From assembly GCF_022014495.1 (NCBI RefSeq), contig NZ_JAKLSQ010000002.1, positions 1 to 45,621 of the forward strand: 45,621 nucleotides of DNA, in the 5' to 3' direction. The notes under the pieces were generated by a model. The model did no database searches. It saw only the letters and a list, made by a program, of their open reading frames with translations, and had not been told where the DNA came from. Within the stretch, counting starts at the first letter, position 1, and every line of letters starts with the position of its first letter. This document shows positions 16,884-26,256 of this stretch, one piece after another. The DNA comes from Sandaracinobacteroides sayramensis (GTDB taxonomy: Bacteria > Pseudomonadota > Alphaproteobacteria > Sphingomonadales > Sphingomonadaceae). A program made the position numbers and the translations under genes.

Positions 16884-18437
16884 TCATCCCTCGGCGCTTT
16901 CCTCATCCTCGAACCAATGCTTGCGCGCGGCCATGATGATGGCGTTGCCGTCGTCCACCGAGATGCCGAACGGCGCCAGGATTCCGGCGGGGATTTCGCG
17001 GCGCTTGTCGCCCTTGCCGATCAGCTCGTCGGTGGAAAGGTCGGCGAGATCGTCCAGCGTCTTCACGCCCTTCTGGCCGAGGCGCACCAGCATTTCCTCG
17101 CTTAGGCCGGGGATTTCCGCCAGCGCGTCTTCCACGCCCAGCGCCCGGCGGGCTTCGCGGTAGCCGGCCTCGCGGCGCTCCAGCGCCTCGACGGCGCGGT
17201 TCTGCAGCTCGGCGGCGATTTCCTCGTCCAGCCCCTCGATGGAGGCGAGTTCCTCGCCTTCGACATAGGCCACTTCCTCGAGGCTGGTGAAGCCTTCGGC
17301 GACCAGAAGCTGCGCCAGAGTCTCGTCCAGTTCCAGCTCGCGCTCGAACAGTTCGGAGCGCTCGACGAATTCCTTCTGCCGCTTCTCGCTTTCGGCCGCC
17401 TCGGTCATGATGTCGATCTGGTGGCCGGTGAGCTGGCCGGCCAGCCGCACGTTCTGGCCGCGCCGGCCGATGGCGAGCGACAACTGGTCGTCGGGGACCA
17501 CCACTTCGATTCGGTTGTCCTCCTCGTCGATCACCACCTTGGAGACCTGCGCCGGCTGCAGCGCGTTCACCACGAAGGTGGCGGTGTCGGGCGACCAGGG
17601 GATGATGTCGATCTTCTCGCCCGCCAGTTCCTGCACCACCGCCTGCACGCGGCTGCCGCGCATGCCGACGCAGGCGCCGACCGGGTCGATCGAGCCGTCG
17701 TTCGAAAGCACGCCGATCTTGGCGCGGCTTCCCGGATCGCGGGCGCAGGCCTTGATCTCGATGACGCCGTCGTAGATTTCCGGCACTTCCTGCGCGAACA
17801 GCTTCTTCATGAATTCGGGATGCGCCCGGCTGAGGAAGATCTGCGGCCCGCGATTCTCGCGGCGGACGAGGGTGATGATGCTGCGCACCCGGTCGCCCAC
17901 CCGCAGCACTTCGCGCGGGATCTGCTGGTCGCGGCGGATCACGCCTTCGGCGCGGCCGAGGTCGACGACGATATGGCCGAACTCCACCCGCTTCACCACG
18001 CCGGTGATGATCTCGGACTGGCGGTCCTTGTATTCCTCATATTGCCGCTCGCGCTCGGCGTCGCGCACCTTGGTGACGATCACCTGCTTGGCGGCCTGCG
18101 CGGCGATTCGGCCGAATTCGATCGGCGGCAGGTCGTCGATCATGAAATCGCCGACCTTCGCGTCCGATTCCCGCTCCTTCGCGTCGACGAGGCTGATCTG
18201 CTTGAAATAATCCTCGGGCTCTTCGACGACTTCCAGCACCCGCCATAGCCGCAGGTCGCCGCCACGCGGGTCGATCTTGGCGCGGATGTCGTTCTCGGCG
18301 CCATAGCGGGCGCGGGCGGCGCGCTGGATCGCCTCTTCCATCGCCTCGATGACGATCATCCGGTCGATCGACTTCTCGCGCGCCACCGCGTCGGCGATGG
18401 CGATCAGTTCGGCCTTGTTCGCAGCAATCGGGTTCAT
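16884..18437 (-). CDS. nusA: transcription termination/antitermination factor NusA
   Basis: NusA binds RNA polymerase and nascent RNA and modulates pausing, termination and antitermination. The 517-residue protein has an N-terminal RNAP-binding domain (about 1-125), an S1 domain (about 130-200, with [20 protein letters not shown]), two KH domains (about 200-345, with [19 protein letters not shown]) and C-terminal helical repeats with helix-hairpin-helix sequence ([33 protein letters not shown]). It lies ten bases after rimP in the conserved operon. The ATG at 18437 opens [20 protein letters not shown], the usual family start. Confidence 0.97.
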   Translation of the reverse strand: MNPIAANKAELIAIADAVAREKSIDRMIVIEAMEEAIQRAARARYGAENDIRAKIDPRGGDLRLWRVLEVVEEPEDYFKQISLVDAKERESDAKVGDFMIDDLPPIEFGRIAAQAAKQVIVTKVRDAERERQYEEYKDRQSEIITGVVKRVEFGHIVVDLGRAEGVIRRDQQIPREVLRVGDRVRSIITLVRRENRGPQIFLSRAHPEFMKKLFAQEVPEIYDGVIEIKACARDPGSRAKIGVLSNDGSIDPVGACVGMRGSRVQAVVQELAGEKIDIIPWSPDTATFVVNALQPAQVSKVVIDEEDNRIEVVVPDDQLSLAIGRRGQNVRLAGQLTGHQIDIMTEAAESEKRQKEFVERSELFERELELDETLAQLLVAEGFTSLEEVAYVEGEELASIEGLDEEIAAELQNRAVEALERREAGYREARRALGVEDALAEIPGLSEEMLVRLGQKGVKTLDDLADLSTDELIGKGDKRREIPAGILAPFGISVDDGNAIIMAARKHWFEDEESAEG

Positions 18438-18447
18438 TTTTCGCCCT

Positions 18448-19014
18448 TTAGTTTCGCGTCTCGTTCGACGATTCCTCGTCGGCCTCTTCCTCGATGTCGT
18501 CCGCGCCTTCCTCGGAGAGGAGGGTGCCCGTCTCGGCGATCAGCCGGTCGGTCAGCAGCAGCTTCGCGGTGCGGATGCCGGCGAAGGGCAGGCGCACTTC
18601 GCCGATGCCCTCCACCTCGATCCGGATATCGTCGCCGGCGGTGCCCAGAAGCGGCCCCTGGAAGCGCTTGCGGTCGGCGCCGTTCAGCGCCACCGTGTCC
18701 GCCAGCTCCAGCTTCGCCAGATGCCCGGCCCAGCGGTCGTAATCCTTCAGCCGGGTCAGCGGCCGGTCGATCCCCGGTGAGGAGACCTCCAGCATATATT
18801 CGCTTTCGATCGGGTCCGCCTCGTCCAGCAGGGCGGAGATCTTGCGCGACACGCGGGCGCAATCGTCCACCTTCATCTGCCCGGTCGCCGGGTCCTCCAG
18901 CATGATCTGCAAGGTGAGGGTCGGCCCTTCGATCAGCGCCACGCGCACCAGTTCGAAGCCATGGTCCTCGACCACCGGCTCGACGAGCGCCTTCAGCTGT
19001 TCCAGACTGGCCAT
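18448..19014 (-). CDS. rimP: ribosome maturation factor RimP
   Basis: RimP is required for maturation of the 30S subunit. The 188-residue protein has the family pattern: an N-terminal alpha/beta domain (LEQLKALVEPVVEDHGFELVR region; DDCARVSRKISALLDE) with the conserved YMLEVSSPGIDRPL, then an SH3-like C-terminal domain (FQGPLLG; EVRLPFAGIRTAKLLL). The C-terminal tail is strongly acidic. ATG at 19014 is preferred over TTG at 19020 because the GAGGAG Shine-Dalgarno is then seven to eight bases away. It is the first gene of the operon and is transcribed away from hisG. Confidence 0.95.
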   Translation of the reverse strand: MASLEQLKALVEPVVEDHGFELVRVALIEGPTLTLQIMLEDPATGQMKVDDCARVSRKISALLDEADPIESEYMLEVSSPGIDRPLTRLKDYDRWAGHLAKLELADTVALNGADRKRFQGPLLGTAGDDIRIEVEGIGEVRLPFAGIRTAKLLLTDRLIAETGTLLSEEGADDIEEEADEESSNETRN

Positions 19015-19181
19015 TTCCAAACTCCTCGGCCTGAAGCCCGTAAATCATGGTGCATGAACTTCGCGGCCCCGCGGCCCGGGGCCGGAGGTTCCGTGAAAGC
19101 CAGGCTGTCAGGAAGTGCGCCGCATATACGCGCACCGGGCGGTTGCCGCAAGTGCGCATGACGTGCATAGCCGCCGCCATC

Positions 19182-19835
19182 ATGACGAACAGCCCGCGAC
19201 AACTGGTCTTCGCCCTGCCGAAGGGGCGGATATTGAAGGAGGCCCTGCCGCTTCTGGAGAAGGCGGGCATTCATCCCGAGCCGGCGCTGTTCGACGAGGG
19301 CAGCCGGGCGCTGCGCTTCGCGACGAGCAACCCCCACGTGTCGGTGATCCGGGTGCGCAGCTTCGACGTCGCCACCTTCGTCGCCTTCGGCGCCGCGCAT
19401 CTGGGGATCGTCGGCAACGACGTGCTGGCGGAGTTCGATTATTCCGAGCTCTATTCGCCGGTCGACCTCGGCATCGGCCGCTGCCGGCTTTCCGTCGCGG
19501 AGCCGGAGGGGACGCCGCCGATCCTGTCGGAAAGCCATGTGCGCGTCGCCACCAAATATCCGCATCTGACGGCGCGGCACTACGCCGCGCAAGGGGTGCA
19601 GGCGGAATGCGTGAAGCTGAACGGGGCAATGGAGCTGGCGCCGCTGCTGGGGCTGGCGCCGCGTATCGTCGATCTGGTTTCCACCGGCCGCACGCTGAAG
19701 GAAAACGGGCTGGTGGAGCGGGAGGCGATTCTGGAGGTTACCTCGCGCCTCATCGTCAACCGCGCCGCTTTCAAGACGATGCCGGAGGTGGCGCGGCTGG
19801 TGGAGTCCTTCCGCGCGCTGGCCGGGGCCGCCTGA
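19182..19835 (+). CDS. hisG: ATP phosphoribosyltransferase, short form
   Basis: HisG makes the first step of histidine synthesis, joining ATP to phosphoribosyl pyrophosphate. From ATG 19182 the protein is 217 residues ([20 protein letters not shown]), the length of the short form that lacks the C-terminal regulatory domain and needs HisZ for activity. Family features include [39 protein letters not shown] and [15 protein letters not shown]. An upstream in-frame ATG at 19158 would add eight residues. The stop overlaps the hisD ATG by one base. No hisZ gene is present in the window. Confidence 0.95.
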   Translation: MTNSPRQLVFALPKGRILKEALPLLEKAGIHPEPALFDEGSRALRFATSNPHVSVIRVRSFDVATFVAFGAAHLGIVGNDVLAEFDYSELYSPVDLGIGRCRLSVAEPEGTPPILSESHVRVATKYPHLTARHYAAQGVQAECVKLNGAMELAPLLGLAPRIVDLVSTGRTLKENGLVEREAILEVTSRLIVNRAAFKTMPEVARLVESFRALAGAA

Positions 19836-21124
19836 TGCTGCGCCTGCGTTCGGCGGATGCCGATTTCGCCGCGCGTTTCGCGGCGCTGGTGGCCGACACC
19901 CGCGAGCCCGACCGGGGCGTGTCGGGTCAGGTGGCCGCCATATTGGAGCGGGTGCGCAAGGAGGGCTTCGCCGCCGTCGCCGAGCTGACGCAGAGATTCG
20001 ACCGGGTGGAACTGACGGCGGGCAGCGCCGAAGTCGGCCGCGCCGAGCGCGACGCGGCCGTCGCCCGCGTGCCGGCGGAGGCGCGCGCGGCGCTGGAACT
20101 GGCGGCGGCGCGAATCCGCGCCTTTCACGAGGTGCAGCGGCCGGCGGACGGCGAGCATGCGGATGCGACGGGCGTGCGCGCCGGCTGGCGCTGGACGGCG
20201 GTGGAGCGCGCCGGTCTCTATGTGCCTGGCGGGCGGGCGGCCTATCCCTCCTCCGTGCTGATGAACGCCATTCCGGCGCAGGTCGCCGGCGTCGACGAGC
20301 TGGTGATGGTGATGCCGACGCCGGACGGGCGGCTGAACCCGCTGGCCATGCTGGCGGCCGATCTGGCCGGCGTTTCGCGCATCTTCCGCATCGGCGGGGC
20401 GCAGGCGATCGCGGCGCTGGCCTATGGCACGGCGCCTGTCCCGAAATGCGACATGATCGTCGGCCCCGGCAACGCCTGGGTGGCGGAGGCGAAGCGGCAG
20501 CTTTACGGCACGGTCGGGATCGACATGGTGGCCGGCCCCTCTGAAATTCTGGTGATCGCCGATGCGTCGGCCCGGCCGGACTGGATCGCCGCCGACCTGC
20601 TTTCGCAGGCCGAGCACGACCCGGTGGCGCAGTCGATCCTGATCACCGACAGCCCGACTTTGGCCGACGCGGTGGCGGACTGGGTGGAGCGGCTGCTGCC
20701 GGCGCTTTCCACCGGCGAGGCGGCGCGGGAAAGCTGGGACAATTACGGCGCCATCATCCTGGTGCGCGATCTGGCGGAAGCGGCGCCGCTGGCGAACGCG
20801 TTGGCGGCCGAGCATCTGGAGCTGATGCTGGCCGATCCGAAACCGCTGTTCGAGGTCGTGCGCCATGCCGGATCGATCTTCCTCGGCGCGCACACGCCGG
20901 AGCCGGTGGGCGATTATATCGGCGGCCCCAACCATGTGCTGCCGACTGGACGGCGCGCGCGGTTTTCCGGCGGGCTGGGCGTGCACAATTTCCTGAAGCG
21001 CACCACCTGGCTGGAGGCGGGGGCCGATGGCTTCGCGGCGCTGGCGCACGCGACGGCGACTCTGGCCGATGCCGAGGGGTTGCCGGCGCACGCGCTTTCC
21101 ATCCGGATACGCGCGCGCGGCTAG
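19835..21124 (+). CDS. hisD: histidinol dehydrogenase
   Basis: HisD carries out the last two steps of histidine synthesis, the NAD-dependent oxidation of histidinol to histidine, with a catalytic zinc. The 429-residue protein shows the family signature: GLYVPGGRAAYPSSVLMNA, GPGNAWVAEAKRQLYG, IDMVAGPSEILVIAD, the zinc-binding segment LLSQAEHDP, EHLELM with its conserved Glu and His, and IFLGAHTPEPVGDYIGGPNH. ATG at 19835 overlaps the hisG stop by one base; the longer frame through hisG is a shadow. The gene is followed by the second copy of the REP-like repeat. Confidence 0.97.
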   Translation: MLRLRSADADFAARFAALVADTREPDRGVSGQVAAILERVRKEGFAAVAELTQRFDRVELTAGSAEVGRAERDAAVARVPAEARAALELAAARIRAFHEVQRPADGEHADATGVRAGWRWTAVERAGLYVPGGRAAYPSSVLMNAIPAQVAGVDELVMVMPTPDGRLNPLAMLAADLAGVSRIFRIGGAQAIAALAYGTAPVPKCDMIVGPGNAWVAEAKRQLYGTVGIDMVAGPSEILVIADASARPDWIAADLLSQAEHDPVAQSILITDSPTLADAVADWVERLLPALSTGEAARESWDNYGAIILVRDLAEAAPLANALAAEHLELMLADPKPLFEVVRHAGSIFLGAHTPEPVGDYIGGPNHVLPTGRRARFSGGLGVHNFLKRTTWLEAGADGFAALAHATATLADAEGLPAHALSIRIRARG

Positions 21125-21168
21125 GTTGAGGACTCCTATTCCCCTTCGTCACCCCGGTCCCCCTTCGC

Positions 21169-21247
21169 CACCCCGGGCTTGACCCGGGGGCCAGCTTTCT
21201 CGCCAGCGTCGGCAAGAAGCGGGATCCCGGGTCAAGCCCGGGATGAC
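21169..21247. repeat. REP-like inverted repeat, copy 2
   Basis: The left arm (CACCCCGGGCTTGACCCGGG and the following CCAGCTTT) and the right arm (AAGAAGC...ATCCCGGGTCAAGCCCGG, shortened) are the same sequences as at 4336-4427 and 43819-43908, somewhat more diverged in the inner part. It starts 44 bases after the hisD stop. Confidence 0.8.
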
Positions 21248-21302
21248 GGAAGATATATCCATTACCTGTATGAGTTCTCGACCTGAGGCTGCGGGCCAGG
21301 CC

Positions 21303-21749
21303 TTATCGGCGTTTGCGCTGGGCCGGCTTCGGCGCGGCGGGCTTCGCTTCCGCTTTTGCGGCGGCGGCCGCCGCTTCGGCCGCGCGCGCGGCTTCGCGGG
21401 CGCCGATCAACTGCTGCATGCAGGCACCCGGCTGCGCTTCCTGCCCGTTCGGCAGGCGGGCGTCGGCGTGGGTGGCGACGAGCGGCGCTGGAACCGGCAT
21501 GTCCGGCTGGGGGTAATACCAGATGTCCAGCACGCAATCGCCGCTGAACTGCATCTGCCGCGCCGTCCCTTCGCGCTTGTCGAGGCGGGGCTGGCCCAGA
21601 AGCGCGATGGCGGTTTCGGGCACCTGGTCGAGCACCAGCTCCATCCCCGGCGGCGGGGGCGGCGGGGCGCTGACCACCTGCTGCGCCTTGGGCGTTGCGG
21701 CGCAGCCCGCAACCAGGGTGAAGCCGATGAGGGGGATAAGCCGCGTCAT
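21303..21749 (-). CDS. small lipoprotein of unknown function
   Basis: This 148-residue protein starts MTRLIPLIGFTLVAGCAAT: a signal peptide with a lipobox (VAGC), so the mature protein is probably lipid-anchored. A proline run (residues 29-34) is followed by a compact region with two cysteines (SGDCVLDIWYYPQ and QPGACMQQLI), then an Ala/Lys-rich helix-like tail ending KRKRR-like. No named domain is recognised. It is transcribed divergently from the PfkB kinase gene with a 73-bp gap between the two starts. Confidence 0.7.
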   Translation of the reverse strand: MTRLIPLIGFTLVAGCAATPKAQQVVSAPPPPPPGMELVLDQVPETAIALLGQPRLDKREGTARQMQFSGDCVLDIWYYPQPDMPVPAPLVATHADARLPNGQEAQPGACMQQLIGAREAARAAEAAAAAAKAEAKPAAPKPAQRKRR

Positions 21750-21822
21750 GCCCGATGCTCTAGCCAGTCGGCCCGGTGGATGCTAGCGCCGGGAAAACGC
21801 CTTCCCGCATCAGGAGCCCGAT

Positions 21823-22815
21823 TTGGCCGACCAGTATGACGTGCTCGCAATCGGCAATGCCATCGTCGACGTGATTGCCTCGCATCCGGATTCCTTTCTG
21901 GAAAGCAACGGGATTCCCAAGGGCACGATGCGGCTGATCTCCGCCGAGGAGGCCTCCGCGCTTTACGCGAAGATGGGGCCGGGCCGGGAGATCTCCGGCG
22001 GCTCCGCCGCCAACACCGCCGCCGGAGTCGCGACGCTGGGCGGGCGGGCGGCCTTCGTCGGCCGGGTTTCGAACGACCAGCTTGGCAAGGTGTTCGCGCA
22101 CGACATCCGCGCCGCCGGAGTCGATTACCGCACGCCGGCCGCCGAGGGCGGCCCGCCGACCGGCCAGTGCCTGATCGTCGTCAGCCCCGACGCGCAGCGG
22201 ACGATGAGCACCTATCTCGGCTCGTGCCAGGAGGTGGACGAGACGGACGTGGACGCGGAGATGGTGAAGGCCGCCCGGCTCATCTATTTCGAGGGCTATC
22301 TGTGGGATCCTCCGGCGCCGATCCGCGCCATCCGCAAGGCGAAGGCCATCGCCCGCGAGACCGGGCGCAAGGTGGCGCTGACGCTGTCCGACGTGTTCTG
22401 CGTGGAAGGCCATCGCGAGGATTTCCGGGAGATGATGCAGTCGGGCGCGGTCGACATCGTCTTCGCGAACGAGAATGAGGCGAAGAGCCTGTTCCAGACC
22501 GACAGCGTCGAGGCCGCGGTCGAGGGGCTGGCGGCGCTCGTGCCGCTGGCGGTCCTCACCCGCTCGGAAAAGGGCGCCATCGTGGTGAACGGCGTCGGCC
22601 GCGAGGAAGTGCCGGTGACGCCGGCCGCCCGGGTGCTGGACACGACCGGGGCGGGCGACCTGTTTGCCGCCGGCTTCCTGACCGGCTACGCCCAGGGGCG
22701 GGGCCTGAGGGACTGCGCGGTGATGGGCACCATCGCCGCCGCCGAGATCATCGAACATTATGGCGCCCGGCCGGAAGCCGATCTGCAGGCGCGGGTGAAG
22801 GCGGTTCTGGGTTAG
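21823..22815 (+). CDS. PfkB-family kinase, adenosine kinase-like
   Basis: This 330-residue protein belongs to the ribokinase/PfkB family. The N-terminal signature lies near GNAIVDVI, the substrate-binding GG is in GREISGGSAANTAAGVATLG, and the C-terminal motif VLDTTGAGDLFAAGFLTGY contains the catalytic Asp and the anion-hole glycines. The N-terminal pattern (GNAIVDV and ISGGSAANT) is the one of bacterial adenosine kinase-like proteins, but family members act on several nucleosides or sugars, so the substrate is uncertain. The start is TTG at 21823 with CAGGAG upstream. The last four bases overlap the 3' end of the convergent SBF-like gene. Confidence 0.9.
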   Translation: MADQYDVLAIGNAIVDVIASHPDSFLESNGIPKGTMRLISAEEASALYAKMGPGREISGGSAANTAAGVATLGGRAAFVGRVSNDQLGKVFAHDIRAAGVDYRTPAAEGGPPTGQCLIVVSPDAQRTMSTYLGSCQEVDETDVDAEMVKAARLIYFEGYLWDPPAPIRAIRKAKAIARETGRKVALTLSDVFCVEGHREDFREMMQSGAVDIVFANENEAKSLFQTDSVEAAVEGLAALVPLAVLTRSEKGAIVVNGVGREEVPVTPAARVLDTTGAGDLFAAGFLTGYAQGRGLRDCAVMGTIAAAEIIEHYGARPEADLQARVKAVLG

Positions 22816-23774
22816 GTCCGTTCGGGTTCGGCCCGGTCCGCCAGCCGGCGGGCGATGACCGCGCAGGCGATCAACTGAATCTGGTGGAACAGCATCAGCG
22901 GCAGGATGGCGAGGCCGACGGCTGTCGGCGCGAACAGCACGCCGGCCATCGGCACGCCGGACGCCAGGCTTTTCTTAGAGCCGCAGAACAGCAGAACCAC
23001 CCGGTCCTCCAGCGGAAAGCCGAGCGCCTTGCCGGCCCACCATGTGGCCGCCAGCACCAGCCCGAGGATCAGTATGGATAGCGCCGCGAGCAGCAGCAGG
23101 TCTGTCGCGGAAAGCTGGTCCCACAGGTGCATGACGACGGCATGGCTGAAGGCGGCGTAGACGACGAGCAGGATGGAGCCGCGATCGACGAGCATCGTCA
23201 GCGGGCGGTGGCGTTGCAGGAAGCCGCCGAGCCGCGCGTGCAGCAGATGCCCGGCAACGAAAGGCAGCAGCAGTTGCACGAGGATGGTGCCGACGGCGTT
23301 CGCCGACATGGCGGCGCCGCTGCCCTTCAGGATCAGCGCCACCAGAAGCGGCGTCAGGAACAGCCCGGCGATGTTGGAAAAGGCGGCGCTGACCACCGCC
23401 GCCGCGACGTCTCCACGCGCCATGGCGGTGAAGGCGATGGAGGACTGCACCGTGGAGGGCACCAGCGTCAGGAACAGGATTCCGGTTGCGAGAACGCCGC
23501 CGGCGATTCCGGAATGCACCAGCCCGAGCCCGATCAGCGGGAACAGCAGATAGGTGCTGCCAAGCACCGCCAGATGCAGCCGCCATTTCAGTAGCCCGTC
23601 CTTCACCGCCGCATGCGGCAGGCGGGCGCCATGCAGGAAGAACAGCAGGAAGATCGCCGCATCCGCCACATGCCCCAGCCAGATGGCGGTTTCGCCCTGC
23701 GCCGGGGCGACGCTGGCCAGCGCCACCATCCCCACCAGCAGAAGGAGGAACGGATCGAGCAGGGCGCGAATCAT
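22812..23774 (-). CDS. SBF-like (bile acid:sodium symporter type) transporter
   Basis: This 320-residue protein is almost entirely membrane segments (about nine or ten helices). Its pattern matches the SBF-like/DUF4137 branch of bile acid:sodium symporters: an early FLLFFLHGARLP segment, TLVPSTVQSSIAFTAMARGD, SNIAGLFLTPLLVALIL, and the late conserved LLFCGSKKSLASGVPMAGVLF. Bacterial members are proposed to move organic anions; the substrate here is unknown. The gene converges with the kinase gene and overlaps it by four bases. An inverted repeat separates its start from the acyl-CoA dehydrogenase gene downstream on the same strand. Confidence 0.9.
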   Translation of the reverse strand: MIRALLDPFLLLLVGMVALASVAPAQGETAIWLGHVADAAIFLLFFLHGARLPHAAVKDGLLKWRLHLAVLGSTYLLFPLIGLGLVHSGIAGGVLATGILFLTLVPSTVQSSIAFTAMARGDVAAAVVSAAFSNIAGLFLTPLLVALILKGSGAAMSANAVGTILVQLLLPFVAGHLLHARLGGFLQRHRPLTMLVDRGSILLVVYAAFSHAVVMHLWDQLSATDLLLLAALSILILGLVLAATWWAGKALGFPLEDRVVLLFCGSKKSLASGVPMAGVLFAPTAVGLAILPLMLFHQIQLIACAVIARRLADRAEPERT

Positions 23775-23792
23775 GCGGCGCGAATCAGGGAA

Positions 23793-23828
23793 CGGGCTTC
23801 GAAGGCATCGTGCCGCCCCCGAAGCCCG
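23793..23828 (-). terminator. hairpin between the SBF-like gene and an acyl-CoA dehydrogenase gene
   Basis: CGGGCTTCG (23793-23801) and CGAAGCCCG (23820-23828) are perfect complements with an 18-base loop. No T-run follows on either strand, so intrinsic termination is not certain; it may only mark the end of the minus-strand acyl-CoA dehydrogenase transcript. Confidence 0.3.
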
Positions 23829-23862
23829 GATCAGCGGCTCGGCGCAACCGCTTTCCGCTTGT

Positions 23863-25080
23863 TCAGAGCGGTTTCAATTGGCTGAAGGGGGTGTCCTTGT
23901 CCGGCCTCAGGTCTCCGGGCAGGCCGAGCACCCGCTCGGCGATGATGTTGCGCAGGATCTCGTCGGTGCCCCCGGCGATCCTGAGCCCGGCCGACCACAT
24001 GTAGCTGGATTGCAGCTTGTCGAGGTCGGAACCCGGCTCCACGGTGAATCCCGAGGCTTCCGCCAGTTCCATGGCGAAGGCGGTCATCTCCTGCATGGTC
24101 TTGGCGACGACCACCTTGGAGATCGACTGCTCCGGCCCGGGCACCTGCCCGCGCGACAGGGCGGACAAGGCGCGCATCTGCGTCAGGCTGATCCCCTCGT
24201 CGGCGATATAGGTGTCGGCGATGCGCTGGCGGACATCGGCGCGCTCGATCGCCGGGCCGCTGTCCGTCTCGACGCGCTTCGCAAGCTCCATCAGCGCCTG
24301 ATAGCCGGGCGCGTGGCGGGGCTTTCCGCCGACCGCCAGCCGCTCGTGCATAAGCGTCGTCAGGCTGACCTTCCAGCCTTCGCCGACTTCGCCCAGCCGG
24401 TGGCTGTCGGCCACGCGGACTCCGGTGAAGAACACCTCGTTGAAGTCGCTGCCGCCCGACATCTGCCGGATCGGCCGCACCTCCACGCCGGGCGCGCGCA
24501 TGTCGACGATGAACATGCTGAGGCCCTTGTGCTTGGGGGCGTCGAAATCGGTGCGGGTGACGACGATTCCGAAATCGCTGCGGTGGGCGAAACTGGTCCA
24601 GACCTTCTGGCCGTCGATCACCCATTCGTCGCCATCCCGGACGGCTCTGGTGCGGATGCCGGCGAGGTCGGACCCGGCGACCGGCTCGGAGAAGAGCTGG
24701 CACCAGACCTCCTCGCCGCTCAGCGCCTTCGGCACATAGCGCGCGGCGATCTCCGGCGCGCCATGGGTGAAGACGGTGGGGATGCACATGCCGAGGCCGA
24801 TGGAATAGAGCCCGGTCGGCGCGTAGCTGCGGCTTTCCTCCTGGTTGAAGATGATCTGGTGCATCGGCGTCAGCCCCTGGCCGCCGATCGCCTTCGGCCA
24901 GGTGATCCCGACATAGCCGGCTTCGAACTTCCGCAACTGCCAAGCCTTGCAGCGGGCGACGAAATCGTCGAGCGCGAAGGGCGTGCCCGACGGCTCGGCA
25001 TAGTCCGATGCGGCCTCCTCGATCCAGGCGCGCACCTGGGCGCGATAGGCGGCTTCGGCCGGGGTGTCGTTGAAATCCAT
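23863..25080 (-). CDS. acyl-CoA dehydrogenase family protein
   Basis: A flavoprotein of 405 residues from the acyl-CoA dehydrogenase family, which introduces a 2,3-double bond into an acyl-CoA thioester and passes electrons to ETF. The FAD-binding core has QLFSEPVAGSDLAGIRTRA and WVIDGQKVWTSFAHRSDFGI, and the C-terminal helical domain ends with AGGTDEILRNIIAERVLGLP. Its length and pattern fit the larger of the two dehydrogenase subunits often encoded as a pair, and it lies 13 bases downstream of a second, smaller family member, as in an operon. Substrate specificity cannot be read from sequence. Confidence 0.93.
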   Translation of the reverse strand: MDFNDTPAEAAYRAQVRAWIEEAASDYAEPSGTPFALDDFVARCKAWQLRKFEAGYVGITWPKAIGGQGLTPMHQIIFNQEESRSYAPTGLYSIGLGMCIPTVFTHGAPEIAARYVPKALSGEEVWCQLFSEPVAGSDLAGIRTRAVRDGDEWVIDGQKVWTSFAHRSDFGIVVTRTDFDAPKHKGLSMFIVDMRAPGVEVRPIRQMSGGSDFNEVFFTGVRVADSHRLGEVGEGWKVSLTTLMHERLAVGGKPRHAPGYQALMELAKRVETDSGPAIERADVRQRIADTYIADEGISLTQMRALSALSRGQVPGPEQSISKVVVAKTMQEMTAFAMELAEASGFTVEPGSDLDKLQSSYMWSAGLRIAGGTDEILRNIIAERVLGLPGDLRPDKDTPFSQLKPL

Positions 25081-25093
25081 CTTCGCTACTCCC

Positions 25094-26188
25094 TCAGGCG
25101 GCCGTGCGGTTGCGCCGTTCCAGCGCCCTGACCAGCCGTTCCGCCCAGTGCGCGCGGCTGCCGATCGAGGCCGCCAGCAGGCGGTTGCGGCGGTAGTAGA
25201 ACTGGCAGTCCTGCTCCCAGGTGAAGCCGATCCCGCCGTGCAGTTGCACGGCTTCCTCGGCGGTGAGCTTCAGCGCGTCGAGGCTGGCGACGCGCGCGGC
25301 GGCCGCCGCCTGCGCCAGCTCGGGGGCGTCGGCCTCCCACGCCCAGCAGCCGTGCAGCGCATGGGCGCGGGCGAGTTCCGCCTTCACATACATGTCGGCC
25401 AGCTTGTGCTTCACGCCCTGATAGCGGCCGATCCGCTGGCCGAAGGCGACGCGCTCCTTGGCATAGGCTACCGTCATGTCCCGCGCGGCGTCGGCCGTGC
25501 CCAGCGCTTCCCAGGCGGACAGCACCGCCAGACGCTCGGTCAGCTTCACCCAGTCCGCCGCCGTTCCCAGCGCTTCGCCCGGGGCGCTCTCGAATTGCAG
25601 CTTCGCCGACGGCCGCACGAGGTCCAGCGTTTCCTGTCCGGCGCGCGAGACGCCCTCGAGCGGCACCAGCGCCATCGCCGGGCCGTCGGGGCCTGCGACG
25701 GTGACGATGGCGAGCGTCGCTGCAAGCCCGTCGATCACCGGCGACTTCTCGCCCGAGACCTTGCCACCTTCCAGCACCGCCGCCGGCTGCTGCAGCGGCG
25801 ACCGCGCGCCTTCCGCCCAGGCGATGCAGCCGATCGCTTCTCCGGCGGCGAGCTTCGGCAGCCACTCGGCCTGCTGCGCCGCGCTGCCGGCGATCAGGAT
25901 CGCCTCGATCGCGGCCAGCGTCGACATCAGCGGCACGGGCGCCAGGCTGCGGCCGATTTCCTCGGCCAGCACACAGGCTTCGTCGGCGCCGAGCCCGAGC
26001 CCGCCATGCGCCTCGGGCACACGCGCCGCCGGCCAGCCCTGCTCGACGATTTCCGCCCAGAGCTGCGCGTCCTGCGCGAGGCCGGCGTCCATCACCCTGC
26101 GCGCGGCCTGAGGGCCGGCGCGGGCGTCCAGAAATTTGCGCGCCGCGTCCTTCAGCGTCTTCGCGTCGTCCGAAAGATCGAAGTTCAT
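25094..26188 (-). CDS. acyl-CoA dehydrogenase family protein, partner of the previous gene
   Basis: This 364-residue protein is a divergent acyl-CoA dehydrogenase-family member. It starts MNFDLSDDAKTLKDAARKFLD, contains the dehydrogenase-type helical bundle (ACVLAEEIGRSLAPVPL; RVAFGQRIGRYQGVKHKLADM) and ends with LHGGIGFTWEQDCQFYYRRN, a common C-terminal signature. The adenine-ring region (TEPxxGS) is not well conserved, suggesting the non-catalytic or small partner of heteromeric dehydrogenases such as those acting on steroid side chains; that is an inference. It is the first gene of the pair, with only 13 bases to the larger subunit. Confidence 0.9.
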   Translation of the reverse strand: MNFDLSDDAKTLKDAARKFLDARAGPQAARRVMDAGLAQDAQLWAEIVEQGWPAARVPEAHGGLGLGADEACVLAEEIGRSLAPVPLMSTLAAIEAILIAGSAAQQAEWLPKLAAGEAIGCIAWAEGARSPLQQPAAVLEGGKVSGEKSPVIDGLAATLAIVTVAGPDGPAMALVPLEGVSRAGQETLDLVRPSAKLQFESAPGEALGTAADWVKLTERLAVLSAWEALGTADAARDMTVAYAKERVAFGQRIGRYQGVKHKLADMYVKAELARAHALHGCWAWEADAPELAQAAAAARVASLDALKLTAEEAVQLHGGIGFTWEQDCQFYYRRNRLLAASIGSRAHWAERLVRALERRNRTAA

Positions 26189-26256
26189 CGGGCCTCCTCC
26201 TCAAGCGCCACGATTAATGCGCGCAGGCCGCAGATCGCGCCTGTCGATTGCGCCAG

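Noticed and set aside
14041-17163. A 1040-residue open frame on the plus strand
   Set aside because: It is antisense to infB, ylxR and nusA, is rich in Arg/His/Gly/Ala as shadow frames are in GC-rich DNA, and matches no family; the minus-strand genes are clear.
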